Below are positions 49,516 to 58,575 of a stretch of 64,000 bases of DNA, piece after piece (within the stretch, counting starts at the first letter, position 1; each line of letters starts with the position of its first letter). Under the pieces are notes generated by a model. It was not told where the DNA came from. It did not search any database and worked only from the letters and a program-made list of their open reading frames with translations. The position numbers and the translations under genes are program-made. Origin of the DNA: Nonomuraea muscovyensis (GTDB taxonomy: Bacteria; Actinomycetota; Actinomycetes; Streptosporangiales; Streptosporangiaceae); NCBI RefSeq assembly GCF_014207745.1, contig NZ_JACHJB010000001.1:124001-188000 (forward strand), given 5' to 3'.

Positions 49516-49568
49516 GGGAGTAAACCGCAAAACCGTTCGACATCCCGTGGTCGAAGCCGGATATTAGA

Positions 49569-50690
49569 GTGGTGTCTGTGATCAGGGAGGTGCCCTTCCC
49601 CAGCCCCGACTCCCCCGACCTGCCGATGCGGATCTGGATCGACGATGCCGACTCCGCCATCGACGTGATCGACGCGCTGGCCCTGTCGCCGTTCGCGACG
49701 GGGGTGCAGCCGTGGTCGCGCCAGGCCCACCTGGAGCGCGTGCGGCCCGACGCGGCGCTCGCGCCCGCCGACGGCCGCCTGGTGCGCGCCGCGCACGTGG
49801 ACGACGGCTCGGAGTCCCGGCTGATCTGCGGCGACGGCTGGACGCTGCGGGTGGTGCGGCATCGCAACCGCACGGCGACCGTCAGCGTCAGTGCGGTCAC
49901 CGAGGAGCTGGCCCGTTCGGTGCTGAAGCAGAGCACCGACGGCGCCGAGGAGCCCAAGCCCGACACCGACCACGTCGACATGGGCTTCTGGTGGCGCGGC
50001 TCGCACGGCGGCATCCGCTCCGAGAAGCCGATCACCGCGCAGCCGTGGGCCCAGATCAGCGGCAACTACTCCGCCGGGGTGCGGCGCTCGCTCGACGAGC
50101 TGATGACGATCACGCCCGCCGACGTGAGCGGCCGCCTCATCCTGCTGCACGGCCCGCCGGGCACCGGCAAGACCACGCTGCTGCGCTCGCTGGCCAAGCA
50201 GTGGCAGGACTGGTGCCAGGTCGACTGCGTGCTCGACCCCGAGCGGCTCTTCGACGAATCCGGCTATCTCATGGAGGTGGCCGTCGGCTACGACAGCGAC
50301 GGCGACCACGACGACAAGCAGCGCTGGCGGCTGCTCGTGCTGGAGGACTGTGACGAGCTGATCAGCGCGGCGGCCAAGTCGCAGGCCGGTCAGGGGCTGT
50401 CGCGGCTGCTCAACCTCACCGACGGCCTGCTGGGGCAGGGCCGTGACGTGCTGGTGGCGATCACCACCAACGAGGACCTGGCCCGCCTGCACCCGGCCGT
50501 GGTGCGGCCGGGCCGCTGCCTGGCGCAGCTTGAGGTGGGGCCGCTGACGCGTGAGGAGGCGGTGCGCTGGCTGGGCACCGCCGAGGGGGTCGGCCCCGGC
50601 GGCGCCACGCTGGCCGAGCTGTACGCGGCCCGTTCCGGGCGGGCCCTGACCGCCTCGGCGAAGGACGAGTCGACCGGCCTCTACCTCTGA
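49569..50690 (+). CDS. AAA ATPase with DUF5925-type N-terminus
   Basis: The 373-aa product has an N-terminal DUF5925-like region (about 1-150). An AAA+ core follows: Walker A LLHGPPGTGKTTLLR (about 193-207), Walker B RLLVLEDCDELI (about 256-267), sensor ITTNED and an arginine-finger-like RPGRC. The gene is divergent from the channel with 53 bases between starts and convergent with the SWIM protein. The start uses GTG at 49569. The substrate is unknown. Confidence 0.8.
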   Translation: MVSVIREVPFPSPDSPDLPMRIWIDDADSAIDVIDALALSPFATGVQPWSRQAHLERVRPDAALAPADGRLVRAAHVDDGSESRLICGDGWTLRVVRHRNRTATVSVSAVTEELARSVLKQSTDGAEEPKPDTDHVDMGFWWRGSHGGIRSEKPITAQPWAQISGNYSAGVRRSLDELMTITPADVSGRLILLHGPPGTGKTTLLRSLAKQWQDWCQVDCVLDPERLFDESGYLMEVAVGYDSDGDHDDKQRWRLLVLEDCDELISAAAKSQAGQGLSRLLNLTDGLLGQGRDVLVAITTNEDLARLHPAVVRPGRCLAQLEVGPLTREEAVRWLGTAEGVGPGGATLAELYAARSGRALTASAKDESTGLYL

Positions 50691-50702
50691 CGGCCCGACC
50701 GT

Positions 50703-50726
50703 CCGCCGGGCCCGCACGCCCGGCGG
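50703..50726. terminator. Hairpin between the convergent AAA and SWIM genes
   Basis: CCGCCGGGC (50703-50711) pairs perfectly with GCCCGGCGG (50718-50726) over a six-base loop. It lies 12 bases after the AAA gene stop and could serve both strands. Confidence 0.55.
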
Positions 50727-50800
50727 GCCGCACCGGGCCGCGCAGGGCGACCCGGGCCGCCTGGGCCCACCCGGGGCCGGCGGCGGGTTCGGCGTCCGGG

Positions 50801-52192
50801 TCAGACGGTCGCCTCGGCCGCGATGCCGGTGTCGGCGCGGGCGGCGATGCGGGCGGCGATGCGGGCGGCGAGGACATGCTTGCACGGGCCGCGCGAGCCC
50901 CGGTGGTCGAACCACCACGGGCACGTGCACTCCCCCTCGTCGATGCGCACCCGCCGCACCCCGCCGTCCGTGGTGACCTCGGCCGTGGTGGCCGCGCCGG
51001 GCGGGCCGTCGAGCCGCACCGCACCCGACTCGGCCAGGGCGCGGGCCGCCGTGAGCCGGGGGTTGAGCGCCGCCACCTGGTCGCGGTCGTAGGGCAGCTC
51101 GCGGTGGAAGTGGGCGGCCTCGTGCAGGTCGTAGCCGACCCGGCCGGCGGTGCCGAGCTGGGTGAGCGCGGCCCGCACGCGCGTGGTGGACAGGCCGGAG
51201 CGGTCGGCGAGCAGCCCGATCTCGACGGCCGGATCGAAGTTGAGCAGCATGCCGACCACGTCGGCGTCGCCGGCGGCCTCGTCGGTGGCCAGGTCGGCCA
51301 GGACCGCGCCCTCGCCGGAGAAGCCCCGCCACGGCTGCGGGGAGACGGCGAGGGTGTAGCGCATGCCGGGCAGCTCCAGCTCCCACGCGCTCGCGGCCGG
51401 CTCGGCCGGGCCGGCTCCGGAGCGGGAGCCGGCGGCCGGGCCGTAGACGCGCAGCGCCCTGGCGAACCTGAGCAGCGGCGCCAGCGTCGCGACCCGGCCC
51501 GCGCCCGCCAGGCAGACGCCGCCCGGCGCGGGCGTGGCCGAAAGGCGCAGGTCGCGCCCGGCCGGGACGGCCCACACGGTGGCGGACGCCTTGCGCGGCA
51601 GCGACCGCAGGAAGCGGACCGCCTGCGGGCCGCGCAGCTCGGCGCGCAGGTCGAAGGCGGAGGCGATGACCTGCACCTCGGCGAAGCCGCGCAGCCACCG
51701 CTCGGGCAACGGCACCTTCTTCTCCACGACCGCGCCGTCGAGCGTGGTGACGGCCAGCTCGTCGGGGCCGACGCCGAGGTGGAGCGGATCCCTGCCGCCG
51801 ACGCGGACCAGCGCCTCGCGCAGCGGCGGGTTGACGTCGACGTTGGTGGTGCCGCGGTCGAGCACGTCGCCGTCGAGCGCCAGCACGTCGAGCCGGGCGT
51901 AGACGCCGCCGCAGGCCGAGAACGACTCGAACCTGAGCCGCTCGCCGTCGCAGGTGACCACGGGGTCGCGGGTCCAGCCGGGCCGCGGTTGGTGGTAGCG
52001 GGTGAGCGCCACGTCTGCGACCGCGAGCAGCCCGGCCGCGGCCGGCGCGGCCTGGGTGAGCAGCCCGCTGAAGAACCGGGGATGGGCCTGGGGGCCGGAC
52101 AGGGCCGTACCGCCGGAGGTGGAGAGGCCGAGCCGGCCGTCGGCGAGCGTGGACGGGCCCGCGTAGGAGTATGCCTGCACCGCTTGAGTCAT
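50801..52192 (-). CDS. SWIM zinc-finger protein
   Basis: The 463-aa product is mostly uncharacterised beta/alpha sequence with a C-terminal SWIM finger, CTCPWWFDHRGSRGPCKHVL (about 430-450), which gives the CxC...CxH metal site. The repetitive AARIAARIAARAD tail follows. SWIM proteins can bind DNA or protein partners; this one's role is unknown. The ATG at 52192 avoids running into the start region of the divergent C39-like gene. Confidence 0.8.
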   Translation of the reverse strand: MTQAVQAYSYAGPSTLADGRLGLSTSGGTALSGPQAHPRFFSGLLTQAAPAAAGLLAVADVALTRYHQPRPGWTRDPVVTCDGERLRFESFSACGGVYARLDVLALDGDVLDRGTTNVDVNPPLREALVRVGGRDPLHLGVGPDELAVTTLDGAVVEKKVPLPERWLRGFAEVQVIASAFDLRAELRGPQAVRFLRSLPRKASATVWAVPAGRDLRLSATPAPGGVCLAGAGRVATLAPLLRFARALRVYGPAAGSRSGAGPAEPAASAWELELPGMRYTLAVSPQPWRGFSGEGAVLADLATDEAAGDADVVGMLLNFDPAVEIGLLADRSGLSTTRVRAALTQLGTAGRVGYDLHEAAHFHRELPYDRDQVAALNPRLTAARALAESGAVRLDGPPGAATTAEVTTDGGVRRVRIDEGECTCPWWFDHRGSRGPCKHVLAARIAARIAARADTGIAAEATV

Positions 52193-52310
52193 GGCCGGAA
52201 CCCTAGAGATCACCACCGACAGAGCCGCGCGGCCGCGGCGCGGATCGCCACCGGCGGGATCGCCGTGGTACGTAAACCTTCCGATGTGCGACAGAGGGGA
52301 CGAAACCACA

Positions 52311-53432
52311 ATGAGCCTGGTGCTCACCGTCGATCTGGCCCGCGTGGCCCTGACCCGCTTCGCGGTCCCCTCCACGGGGACTCCGGGTGCGTGGACCAGT
52401 GAGGAGCGGCCGATCGGCTTCCCCGCGACCCAGCTCGTGCCGTCCTGGACGGCCCGCACGCCGCCGGGCTCGTGGGTGGAGGTGGAGCTGCGGGCACGGA
52501 CCGCGGGAGGCGGGCTCACCAAGTGGTACGTGATGGGCCGCTGGTCCGAGCACGGAACACCGCGCACGTCCGTCGCCGGCCAGGGTGACGAGGACGGCGA
52601 CGTGGCGGTCGACACGCTCGTGGCGCGCCGGCCGCTGGTGGCGTTCCAGGTGCGCGTCACCCTGCACGGCGCTGATTCCGGCGCTGCTTCCGGCACTGTT
52701 TCCGGCCCTGTTTCCGGCCCTGCTTCCGGCGCTGCTTCCGGCGCGGAGGTGGGCTCGCTGTGCGTGATGGCCTCCGCCCTGCCGCACCGCCCGCCCGCGC
52801 CGAGCCCGCCGGGCACGGCCGGGGCCGTCGAGCTGGACGTGCCCCGCCACTCGCAGCACGAGCACGCCGGGCACTACCCGCAGTACGACGGCGGCGGCGC
52901 CAACTGGTGCGGCCCCGCCTCGGTGGCGATGGTCCTCGGCTTCTGGGGCCGCGGCCCGGACGCCGCCGAGCTGGAGTGGGTGGGCCCCGGCGACCCCTGC
53001 CCGGCGGTGGACCACGCCGCGCGGGGCACCTTCGACTCCAGCTACCAGGGCACCGGCAACTGGCCGTTCAACGTGGCCTACGCCGGCACGTACGGGCTGA
53101 GCGGGTTCGTGACACGGCTCAGGTCGGCGGCGGAGCTGGAGGCGTTCGTCCGGGCGGGGATACCGGTGATCACGTCGCAGTCGTTCCGGGTGCACGAGCT
53201 GCCCGGGGCGGGCTACTCGACGACCGGTTCGATCATGGTGGTGACCGGGTTCACCGCCGAGGGCGACGTCGTGGTCAACGACCCTGCGGCGCCGTGCGAC
53301 GCGCAGGTGCGCCGGGTGCATCCGCGCGCGGCGTTCGAGAACGTCTGGTTGCGGGGCTCGGGCAGCGGCGGCATCGCGTACGTGCTGCATCCGCCCGAGG
53401 TCCCGCTGCCCCCTTCCGATGGCAACTGGTGA
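52311..53432 (+). CDS. C39-like peptidase family protein with missing catalytic His
   Basis: The 373-aa product has an N-terminal beta-rich domain (about 1-115), a tandem-repeat linker (about 120-145) and a C39_2-type domain. That domain has a Cys in GANWCGPASVAMVLGFWG (about 200). Where the family usually has GHxxVVxGF, the sequence is TTGSIMVVTGF (about 303-312), so Ser replaces the expected catalytic His; VVVNDPA follows normally. There is no signal peptide. It may be an inactive or altered enzyme. ATG at 52311 is preferred over 52191 and 52284. It is followed four bases later by the S9 peptidase. Confidence 0.75.
   Translation: MSLVLTVDLARVALTRFAVPSTGTPGAWTSEERPIGFPATQLVPSWTARTPPGSWVEVELRARTAGGGLTKWYVMGRWSEHGTPRTSVAGQGDEDGDVAVDTLVARRPLVAFQVRVTLHGADSGAASGTVSGPVSGPASGAASGAEVGSLCVMASALPHRPPAPSPPGTAGAVELDVPRHSQHEHAGHYPQYDGGGANWCGPASVAMVLGFWGRGPDAAELEWVGPGDPCPAVDHAARGTFDSSYQGTGNWPFNVAYAGTYGLSGFVTRLRSAAELEAFVRAGIPVITSQSFRVHELPGAGYSTTGSIMVVTGFTAEGDVVVNDPAAPCDAQVRRVHPRAAFENVWLRGSGSGGIAYVLHPPEVPLPPSDGNW
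52671..52742 (+). repeat. Six tandem 12-base repeats in the C39-like gene
   Basis: Units like GCTGCTTCCGGC repeat six times in frame and code for a Ser-Gly-Ala/Thr/Pro-rich linker between the two domains. The T content is higher than in the surrounding sequence. Copy number may vary between strains. Confidence 0.8.
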
Positions 53433-53436
53433 TGGC

Positions 53437-55314
53437 ATGAGCATTCGACCGATCGACGTTGCCCGCACCGACGGCGGCCCCCAGTGGGTGGAGGCCGTCG
53501 GCACGCCCGAGGGCGTGGAGGTGTGGTGGGACGAGCCGCGCCCGCACGAGGGCGGGCGGCGGTGCGTGGTGCGGCGGCTGCCGGACGGCACGCGGGTGGA
53601 CGCGCTGCCGGCCGGGTGGAACGCCCGCAACCGCGTCGTCGAGTACGGCGGGCGGTCCTGGCGGCCGCTGCCGGGCGGCGGCCTGGTGTTCACCAACTGG
53701 GCCGACCAGCGCCTCTACCGCCTGAACGGGGGCGAGCCGGTGCCGGTCACGCCGGCGGGCGAGGCCCGCTACGGCGACCTCTACCTGCCGCCGGGCCGCG
53801 ACGAGGTCTGGGCGGTCCGGGAGACCGGGGACGTGCGGGAGATCGTGGCCGTCCCGCTGTCCGGTGACGGCCCGGTCCGCGTGGTGGTCGAGGCGCAGCA
53901 CTTCCTGATGAACCCCCGGCTGTCCCCCGACGGCCGGCACGTGTGCTGGATCGGCTGGGACCACCCGAACATGCCGTGGGACGGCACCGAACTGTGCGTC
54001 GCCCCGCTCGACGACGCCGGCGCGGCGGGGGCCTACGAGGTGGTCGCGGGCGGGCCGCGGGAGTCGGTCACGCAGGCCGAGTGGCGCGACGCCGACAGCC
54101 TGTACGCGGTGACCGACCCGACCGGCTGGTGGAACGTGCACCTGGTCCGCCGCGACGGCTCCGGCGGGCGCAACCTGACGCCGGTGGAGCTGGAGTTCGG
54201 CCACGCCCCGTGGAAGCCGGGGCTGGCGACGTTCGCGGTGGCGGGCGGGCGGCTGGTCGTCGTGTACGGCACCGCCGACCGGCGCCGCCTGGGCGTGCTC
54301 GACCCGGAGACCGGCGCGCTGCGCGAGGTCGGCGGTGAAGCGACCCACTGGGCCTCCACGGTGTCGGCGGTGGACGGCCGGGCCGCGGCGGTGGCGGCCA
54401 CGCCGTACACGCCGCTGGAGGTGCGGCTGGTGGACCTCGACGGCGGCGGGCACGAGGTGGTGTCGGCGCCGAAGCCGCTGCCCGACCGGGCCATGCTGCC
54501 CGTGCCGGAGACGGTGACGATCGAGGGGGTGCACGCCCACCTGTACCCGCCGGCCGGTGTGCGGGGGCCCGCCCCGTACGTCGTGTTCGTGCACGGCGGC
54601 CCGACCGGCCACCATCCGGTCATGCTGGACCTGGAGATCGCCTATTTCACCAGCAGGGGCCTGGGGGTGGCCGTGGTCAACTACGGCGGCTCCACCGGAT
54701 ACGGCCGGGCCTACCGGGAGCGGCTGCGCCACCGGTGGGGCGTGGTCGACGTGCAGGACTGCGCCCGGGTGGCGCGCGGCCTGGTGGAGCTGGGCCTGGC
54801 CGACGCCGCCCGGATCGCCGTCCGCGGCGGCAGCGCGGGCGGCTGGACCACGGTGGCGGCGCTGGTGCACAGCGACGTGTTCGCGGGCGGCGTCGCGCAC
54901 TACGCGATCACCGATCCGGAGAGCTGGGCGGCCGAGACGCACGACTTCGAGTCGCGTTACCTGGACGGGCTGATCGGCCCGCTGCCGGAGACCCGCGACC
55001 GCTACACCGAGCGTTCGCCACTGCTGCACGCGGGGCGGGCGTCGGGGCCGTGTCTCATGCTGCACGGCCTGGAGGACGCGATCGTGGACGTGAGCCAGGC
55101 CGAGCGGTTCGTCGCCGAGCTGGACCGGCACGGCAAACGGTGGGCGCTGCTCACCTTCCCCGGCGAGCAGCACGGCTGGCGCCGGGAGGAGACTATCGTG
55201 GCGGCGCTGGAGGCGGAGCTGGCCTTCTACGGGCTGGTGTTGGGCTTCGACACGCCCGAGGTGCCGCCGCTCAAGCTGGAGGGCAAGCCGCTCAGGGCGG
55301 AGGAGGAAGAGTGA
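53437..55314 (+). CDS. S9-family prolyl oligopeptidase/acyl-aminoacyl peptidase
   Basis: The 625-aa product has an N-terminal beta-propeller (about 1-340) and a C-terminal alpha/beta hydrolase. The nucleophile Ser lies in RGGSAGGWTTVAALV, Asp in HGLEDAIVDVSQAE and His in FPGEQHGWRREE. It lacks a signal peptide, so it probably trims peptides in the cytoplasm. It begins four bases after the C39-like gene and overlaps the M20 gene by four bases, forming a three-gene peptidase operon. Confidence 0.92.
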   Translation: MSIRPIDVARTDGGPQWVEAVGTPEGVEVWWDEPRPHEGGRRCVVRRLPDGTRVDALPAGWNARNRVVEYGGRSWRPLPGGGLVFTNWADQRLYRLNGGEPVPVTPAGEARYGDLYLPPGRDEVWAVRETGDVREIVAVPLSGDGPVRVVVEAQHFLMNPRLSPDGRHVCWIGWDHPNMPWDGTELCVAPLDDAGAAGAYEVVAGGPRESVTQAEWRDADSLYAVTDPTGWWNVHLVRRDGSGGRNLTPVELEFGHAPWKPGLATFAVAGGRLVVVYGTADRRRLGVLDPETGALREVGGEATHWASTVSAVDGRAAAVAATPYTPLEVRLVDLDGGGHEVVSAPKPLPDRAMLPVPETVTIEGVHAHLYPPAGVRGPAPYVVFVHGGPTGHHPVMLDLEIAYFTSRGLGVAVVNYGGSTGYGRAYRERLRHRWGVVDVQDCARVARGLVELGLADAARIAVRGGSAGGWTTVAALVHSDVFAGGVAHYAITDPESWAAETHDFESRYLDGLIGPLPETRDRYTERSPLLHAGRASGPCLMLHGLEDAIVDVSQAERFVAELDRHGKRWALLTFPGEQHGWRREETIVAALEAELAFYGLVLGFDTPEVPPLKLEGKPLRAEEEE

Positions 55315-56573
55315 AGGGCGTCGCCGAGATCTGCTCGGACCTGATCAGGTTCGACACCACCAACCCGGGCTCGGGAGAACGGCCGGCCGCCGAGTACACG
55401 GCCACGCTGCTGGCCGAGGCGGGCCTGGAGCCGGTCGTGTTCGAGTCGGAGCCGCGCCGTACGACGGTCGTCGCCCGGTTCGAGGGCGACTCGCCCGACG
55501 CGCTGCTCATCCACGGCCACCTGGACGTGGTGCCCGCCGACCCGGCGGAGTGGCGGATGCACCCGTTCTCCGGCGAGATCGTCGACGGCTGCGTGTACGG
55601 CAGGGGCGCGGTCGACATGAAGGGCTCGTGCGCGATGACGCTGGCCACCGTGCTCGGCATGCGGGCGCGCGGCCTGCGGCCCCGGCGTGACGTGGTGCTG
55701 GCGTTCCTGGCGGACGAGGAGTCGACCGGCGACCTCGGTTCGCGGCACGCGGTGACGGAGCACCGGGAGCTGTTCGACGGGGTGACGGAGGCGATCAGCG
55801 AGTCGGGCGGGTTCAGCGTCACCTCGGGCGGGCACCGGGTCTATCCGGTGGCCGTGGGCGAGCGGGGCACGGCCTGGATGAGGCTGACCGCCCACGGCGT
55901 GGCCGGTCACGGGTCCCGGCCGGCGGTCGACAACCCGGTGGCGACCCTGGTCGCCGCGCTGGCGCGGCTGGCCTCCTACCAGTGGCCGGTACGGCTGACG
56001 CCGTCGGTCGCGGCGCTGCTGCGGAGCCTGTCGGAGATCACCGGCCAGGAGATCGACCTCGACCGGCTGGACGCGGAGGCGGAGCGGCTCGGCCCGCTCG
56101 GGACCCTGTTCAAGGGCCAGATCCGCAACTCGGCCAACCCCACGATGCTGCAGGCCGGCTACAAGGTGAACGTGGTGCCCTCGACGGCCGAGGCGCACGT
56201 GGACGGCCGTTACCTGCCGGGGCTGCAGGAGGAGTTCCTGGCCACGATCGACGAACTGCTCGGCCCCAGGATCACGCGCGAGTTCGTGAACCTGGAGGAC
56301 GCGCCGGCCGCGCCGTACCCGTCGGTGTTCTTCGACGAGCTGGCGGGCGCGCTGGTTGCGGAGGACCCGCAGGCCCGGCCGGTGCCGTACGTGATGAGCG
56401 GCGGCACCGACGCCAAGTCGTTCGCCCGGATCGGCATCCAGGGGTACGGCTTCGCGCCGCTGATGCTGCGGCCGGACCTCGACTACTTCGGGATGTTCCA
56501 CGGCAAGGACGAGCGGGTGCCGGTGGAGGGCCTGGAGTTCGGCACGCGGGTGCTGACCCGGCTGCTCACCTGA
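55311..56573 (+). CDS. M20-family metallopeptidase
   Basis: The 420-aa product reads LIHGHLDVVPADPAEWRMHP (metal His), CVYGRGAVDMKGSCAMTLAT (Asp) and FLADEESTGDLGSRHAV (catalytic Glu), the ArgE/DapE/CPG2 pattern. Metal-dependent hydrolysis of a dipeptide or N-acyl amino acid is expected. GTG at 55311 overlaps the S9 stop as GTGA, after GGAGGAAGA. Its end overlaps the opposite-strand gene by eight bases. Confidence 0.92.
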   Translation: MKGVAEICSDLIRFDTTNPGSGERPAAEYTATLLAEAGLEPVVFESEPRRTTVVARFEGDSPDALLIHGHLDVVPADPAEWRMHPFSGEIVDGCVYGRGAVDMKGSCAMTLATVLGMRARGLRPRRDVVLAFLADEESTGDLGSRHAVTEHRELFDGVTEAISESGGFSVTSGGHRVYPVAVGERGTAWMRLTAHGVAGHGSRPAVDNPVATLVAALARLASYQWPVRLTPSVAALLRSLSEITGQEIDLDRLDAEAERLGPLGTLFKGQIRNSANPTMLQAGYKVNVVPSTAEAHVDGRYLPGLQEEFLATIDELLGPRITREFVNLEDAPAAPYPSVFFDELAGALVAEDPQARPVPYVMSGGTDAKSFARIGIQGYGFAPLMLRPDLDYFGMFHGKDERVPVEGLEFGTRVLTRLLT

Positions 56574-57570
56574 CCTGGATGAGCGTGTCCTTGGCGTAGA
56601 CGTTGGCCAGCCGGGCGCCGGTCACGCCGGAGGCGAAGCCGTAGCAGAGCCGCGCCACGCCGGGGCCGGCGACGTGCACGGCCATGCCCTCCGGTTCTCG
56701 GAAGTCGACGTCGGCGCCGTCGGTCACGAGCCGCCGCTCCACGACGTCGCCGGTCCGCCAGTCGACGCAGGTCAGGTGCGTGTTGCCGGGCGCCGCACCG
56801 GACGTGCCCTCCAGCAGGTAGAGGTACGAGCCGTAGGAGGCGTACCCCTGGAAGGAGTACGTGAGGGCGGGCTGGGCGACCTCGGCCAGCGGCCGGTAGC
56901 TGTGGCGGCGGACGTCGTCCAGCCGGTAGAGCGTGTAGCGGAAGGCCCCGCCGACGCGGTGGCGCATGACGAGCCGCCGGTGGACGGGGTCGGTGCCGCA
57001 GGTGGTGCGGTCGGCCCCGGGCACGGGGGTGTGCTTGGCCAGTTCGGGCGAGTCCGGGCCGAGCACGGCGCCGTCGGCGAACCTGAACCGGCACAGGCGG
57101 GTGCCCCAGCCGGAGCCGGCCTCGGCGACGGAGTCGGTCTCGGTCCACAGGAAGGTGCCGCGTCCCGTGGGCTCGGCGCCGATCTGCACGCCGTGCCCGA
57201 AGCCGCGCAGGTACATGTGTCCGGTCGGGCGGCCCTGCCGGTCGAGGCGGGTGAGGCACAGGTCGCCGTTGGCGGAGCGGGTGGCGCCGCTGACGGGGCC
57301 GGGCTCGCCGGGGAGCTGGAGGCCGCCGGCCATGAGCTGCACGATGAAGACGTGCCCGTTGACGTCGTCGAACGCGAGCGACTGCATGACGGTCGCGTTG
57401 TGCAGGGGCGCGGGGCCGAGCAGCCGCGCGCCGGGGGCGGCGCAGTCGAAGCGGGGGGTCGGCGGCAGGAGCCCGGGATCGGGGTCCGCCCCGGCCGGGC
57501 GGGTGGCGAACAGGGCGGCGCCCGCGCCGGCGCCGGCGCCGGCGATGAGGAACGTGCGTCGCGTCGGCAT
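56566..57570 (-). CDS. Tat-exported propeller-like protein (teichoic acid biosynthesis protein C-like)
   Basis: The 334-aa product starts with a twin-Arg signal (MPTRRTFLIAGAGAGAG, cleavage near residue 30). The mature part has GDLCLTRLDRQGRPTGHMYL, GFGHGVQIGAEPTGRGTFLW and KHTPVPGADRTTCGTDP. These are shared with streptomycete proteins named teichoic acid biosynthesis protein C and with helveticin-J-like proteins. The repeats suggest a beta-propeller. The enzymatic role is unproven. It is divergent from the Ugp-type operon, and its 3' end overlaps the M20 gene. Confidence 0.7.
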   Translation of the reverse strand: MPTRRTFLIAGAGAGAGAALFATRPAGADPDPGLLPPTPRFDCAAPGARLLGPAPLHNATVMQSLAFDDVNGHVFIVQLMAGGLQLPGEPGPVSGATRSANGDLCLTRLDRQGRPTGHMYLRGFGHGVQIGAEPTGRGTFLWTETDSVAEAGSGWGTRLCRFRFADGAVLGPDSPELAKHTPVPGADRTTCGTDPVHRRLVMRHRVGGAFRYTLYRLDDVRRHSYRPLAEVAQPALTYSFQGYASYGSYLYLLEGTSGAAPGNTHLTCVDWRTGDVVERRLVTDGADVDFREPEGMAVHVAGPGVARLCYGFASGVTGARLANVYAKDTLIQVR

Positions 57571-57641
57571 GGAGCCTCCGAGGGGTGTCGGCCGCGAGCG
57601 GGGGGTGGGATCGCCCGCCAGTTAACAGTGGGTCGAGCGTT

Positions 57642-57664
57642 CTTATCAAGCTTTTCTTGTTAAG
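57642..57664. promoter_or_regulatory. Imperfect inverted repeat upstream of the Tat-exported gene
   Basis: CTTATCAAG (57642-57650) faces CTTGTTAAG (57656-57664) across five bases, with one mismatch. It lies 72 bases upstream of that gene and may be an operator or part of its promoter. Confidence 0.35.
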
Positions 57665-57810
57665 TTCACGGCGTCTTTGTCGCAGGGAGAGCCGGCACGC
57701 CGACCACGGCGGGCGCCCGCGCGGACTGCGTGCCCATACGGGAGGGCGCGCCACGGCGGCTCTTCGCACCCCTTGTTTGCCCTGTGACGATCGTGTTAAC
57801 TACAGCCGTG

Positions 57811-57831
57811 AACACAACGCGGTTTTGTGTT
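57811..57831. promoter_or_regulatory. Perfect inverted repeat upstream of the Ugp-type operon
   Basis: AACACAA (57811-57817) pairs with TTGTGTT (57825-57831) around seven bases. GTGTTAA also occurs at 57793-57799 and 57829-57833 overlaps a second partial copy. The site lies about 46 bases before the first gene, a good place for a repressor operator. Confidence 0.5.
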
Positions 57832-57876
57832 AAAAGCGCGATGTGCTGGCACGTCACCCCCCGCTAGGAGAACCAC

Positions 57877-58575
57877 GTGTTCCTCACGATCGCGCATCGT
57901 GGCGATCCGCTCGTCCACCGCGAAAACACCCTCCCCTCGCTGCTGTCGGCGGTCGGCAAGGGCGCCAACACCCTCGAGTTCGACCTGCGCCTCACCCGCG
58001 ACGGCCGGATCGTGCTGCTCCACGACGCGAGCCTCGAACGGCTGTGGGGCCATCCCGCCGACGTCGCCGACCTCACCCTCGACCAGGTGCGCGGCCTGGG
58101 CGGCGAGGACCAGGTGCCGGCCTTCGAGGAGGTCCTCGACGCGTTCGGCGACACCACGTTCCTCGTCGATCTCAAGACCGACGACGTCGTCGAACCCGCC
58201 GTCGCCCTGCTGCGCCGGCACGGCGACGCCTTCGGCCGGTCCATCTTCGTCGCGGCCCGCCGGGGTGGCCGCGAGGCCCTGGCGCGGCTGCGCGCCGACG
58301 CGCCCGACGCGGCGATCGGCCTGGACTGGACCGAGGAACGGCCGCCGCCCCGGGACCTGCTCGACGCCCTGCGACCCCAGTACTTCGGACCACGGTGGAA
58401 GGTGGCCGACGCCGCCGGCGTGCCCGCGATGCGCGAACGCGGCTACCACGTCTGGGTCGGCCCGCTCGACGACGAGGCCGAGGTCGTCGCCGCGATGGAG
58501 TACGGGGTCGACGGGATCGTCGTCGACGACATCTCCTCGTTGCTGCGCCTGCGTGCGGACGCCGGAACGCCCTGA
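57877..58575 (+). CDS. Cytoplasmic glycerophosphodiester phosphodiesterase
   Basis: The 232-aa product has the GDPD pattern: IAHRGDPLVHRENTLPS (metal and catalytic His at about 6), TLEFDLRLTRDGRIVLLHD with the second His, and VDLKTDD. There is no signal peptide, as in UgpQ. It releases glycerol-3-phosphate from glycerophosphodiesters. The GTG start follows AGGAGAACCAC. The next gene begins at the last base of its stop codon. Confidence 0.92.
   Translation: MFLTIAHRGDPLVHRENTLPSLLSAVGKGANTLEFDLRLTRDGRIVLLHDASLERLWGHPADVADLTLDQVRGLGGEDQVPAFEEVLDAFGDTTFLVDLKTDDVVEPAVALLRRHGDAFGRSIFVAARRGGREALARLRADAPDAAIGLDWTEERPPPRDLLDALRPQYFGPRWKVADAAGVPAMRERGYHVWVGPLDDEAEVVAAMEYGVDGIVVDDISSLLRLRADAGTP

Larger units (their letters stand above)
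57571..57876. other. 306-base divergent intergenic region
   Basis: The gap separates the Tat-exported protein from the glycerophosphodiesterase/Ugp operon. It is more AT-rich than its surroundings near 57640-57665 and 57790-57840. It holds two inverted repeats listed separately; I see no small gene or RNA. Confidence 0.6.
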
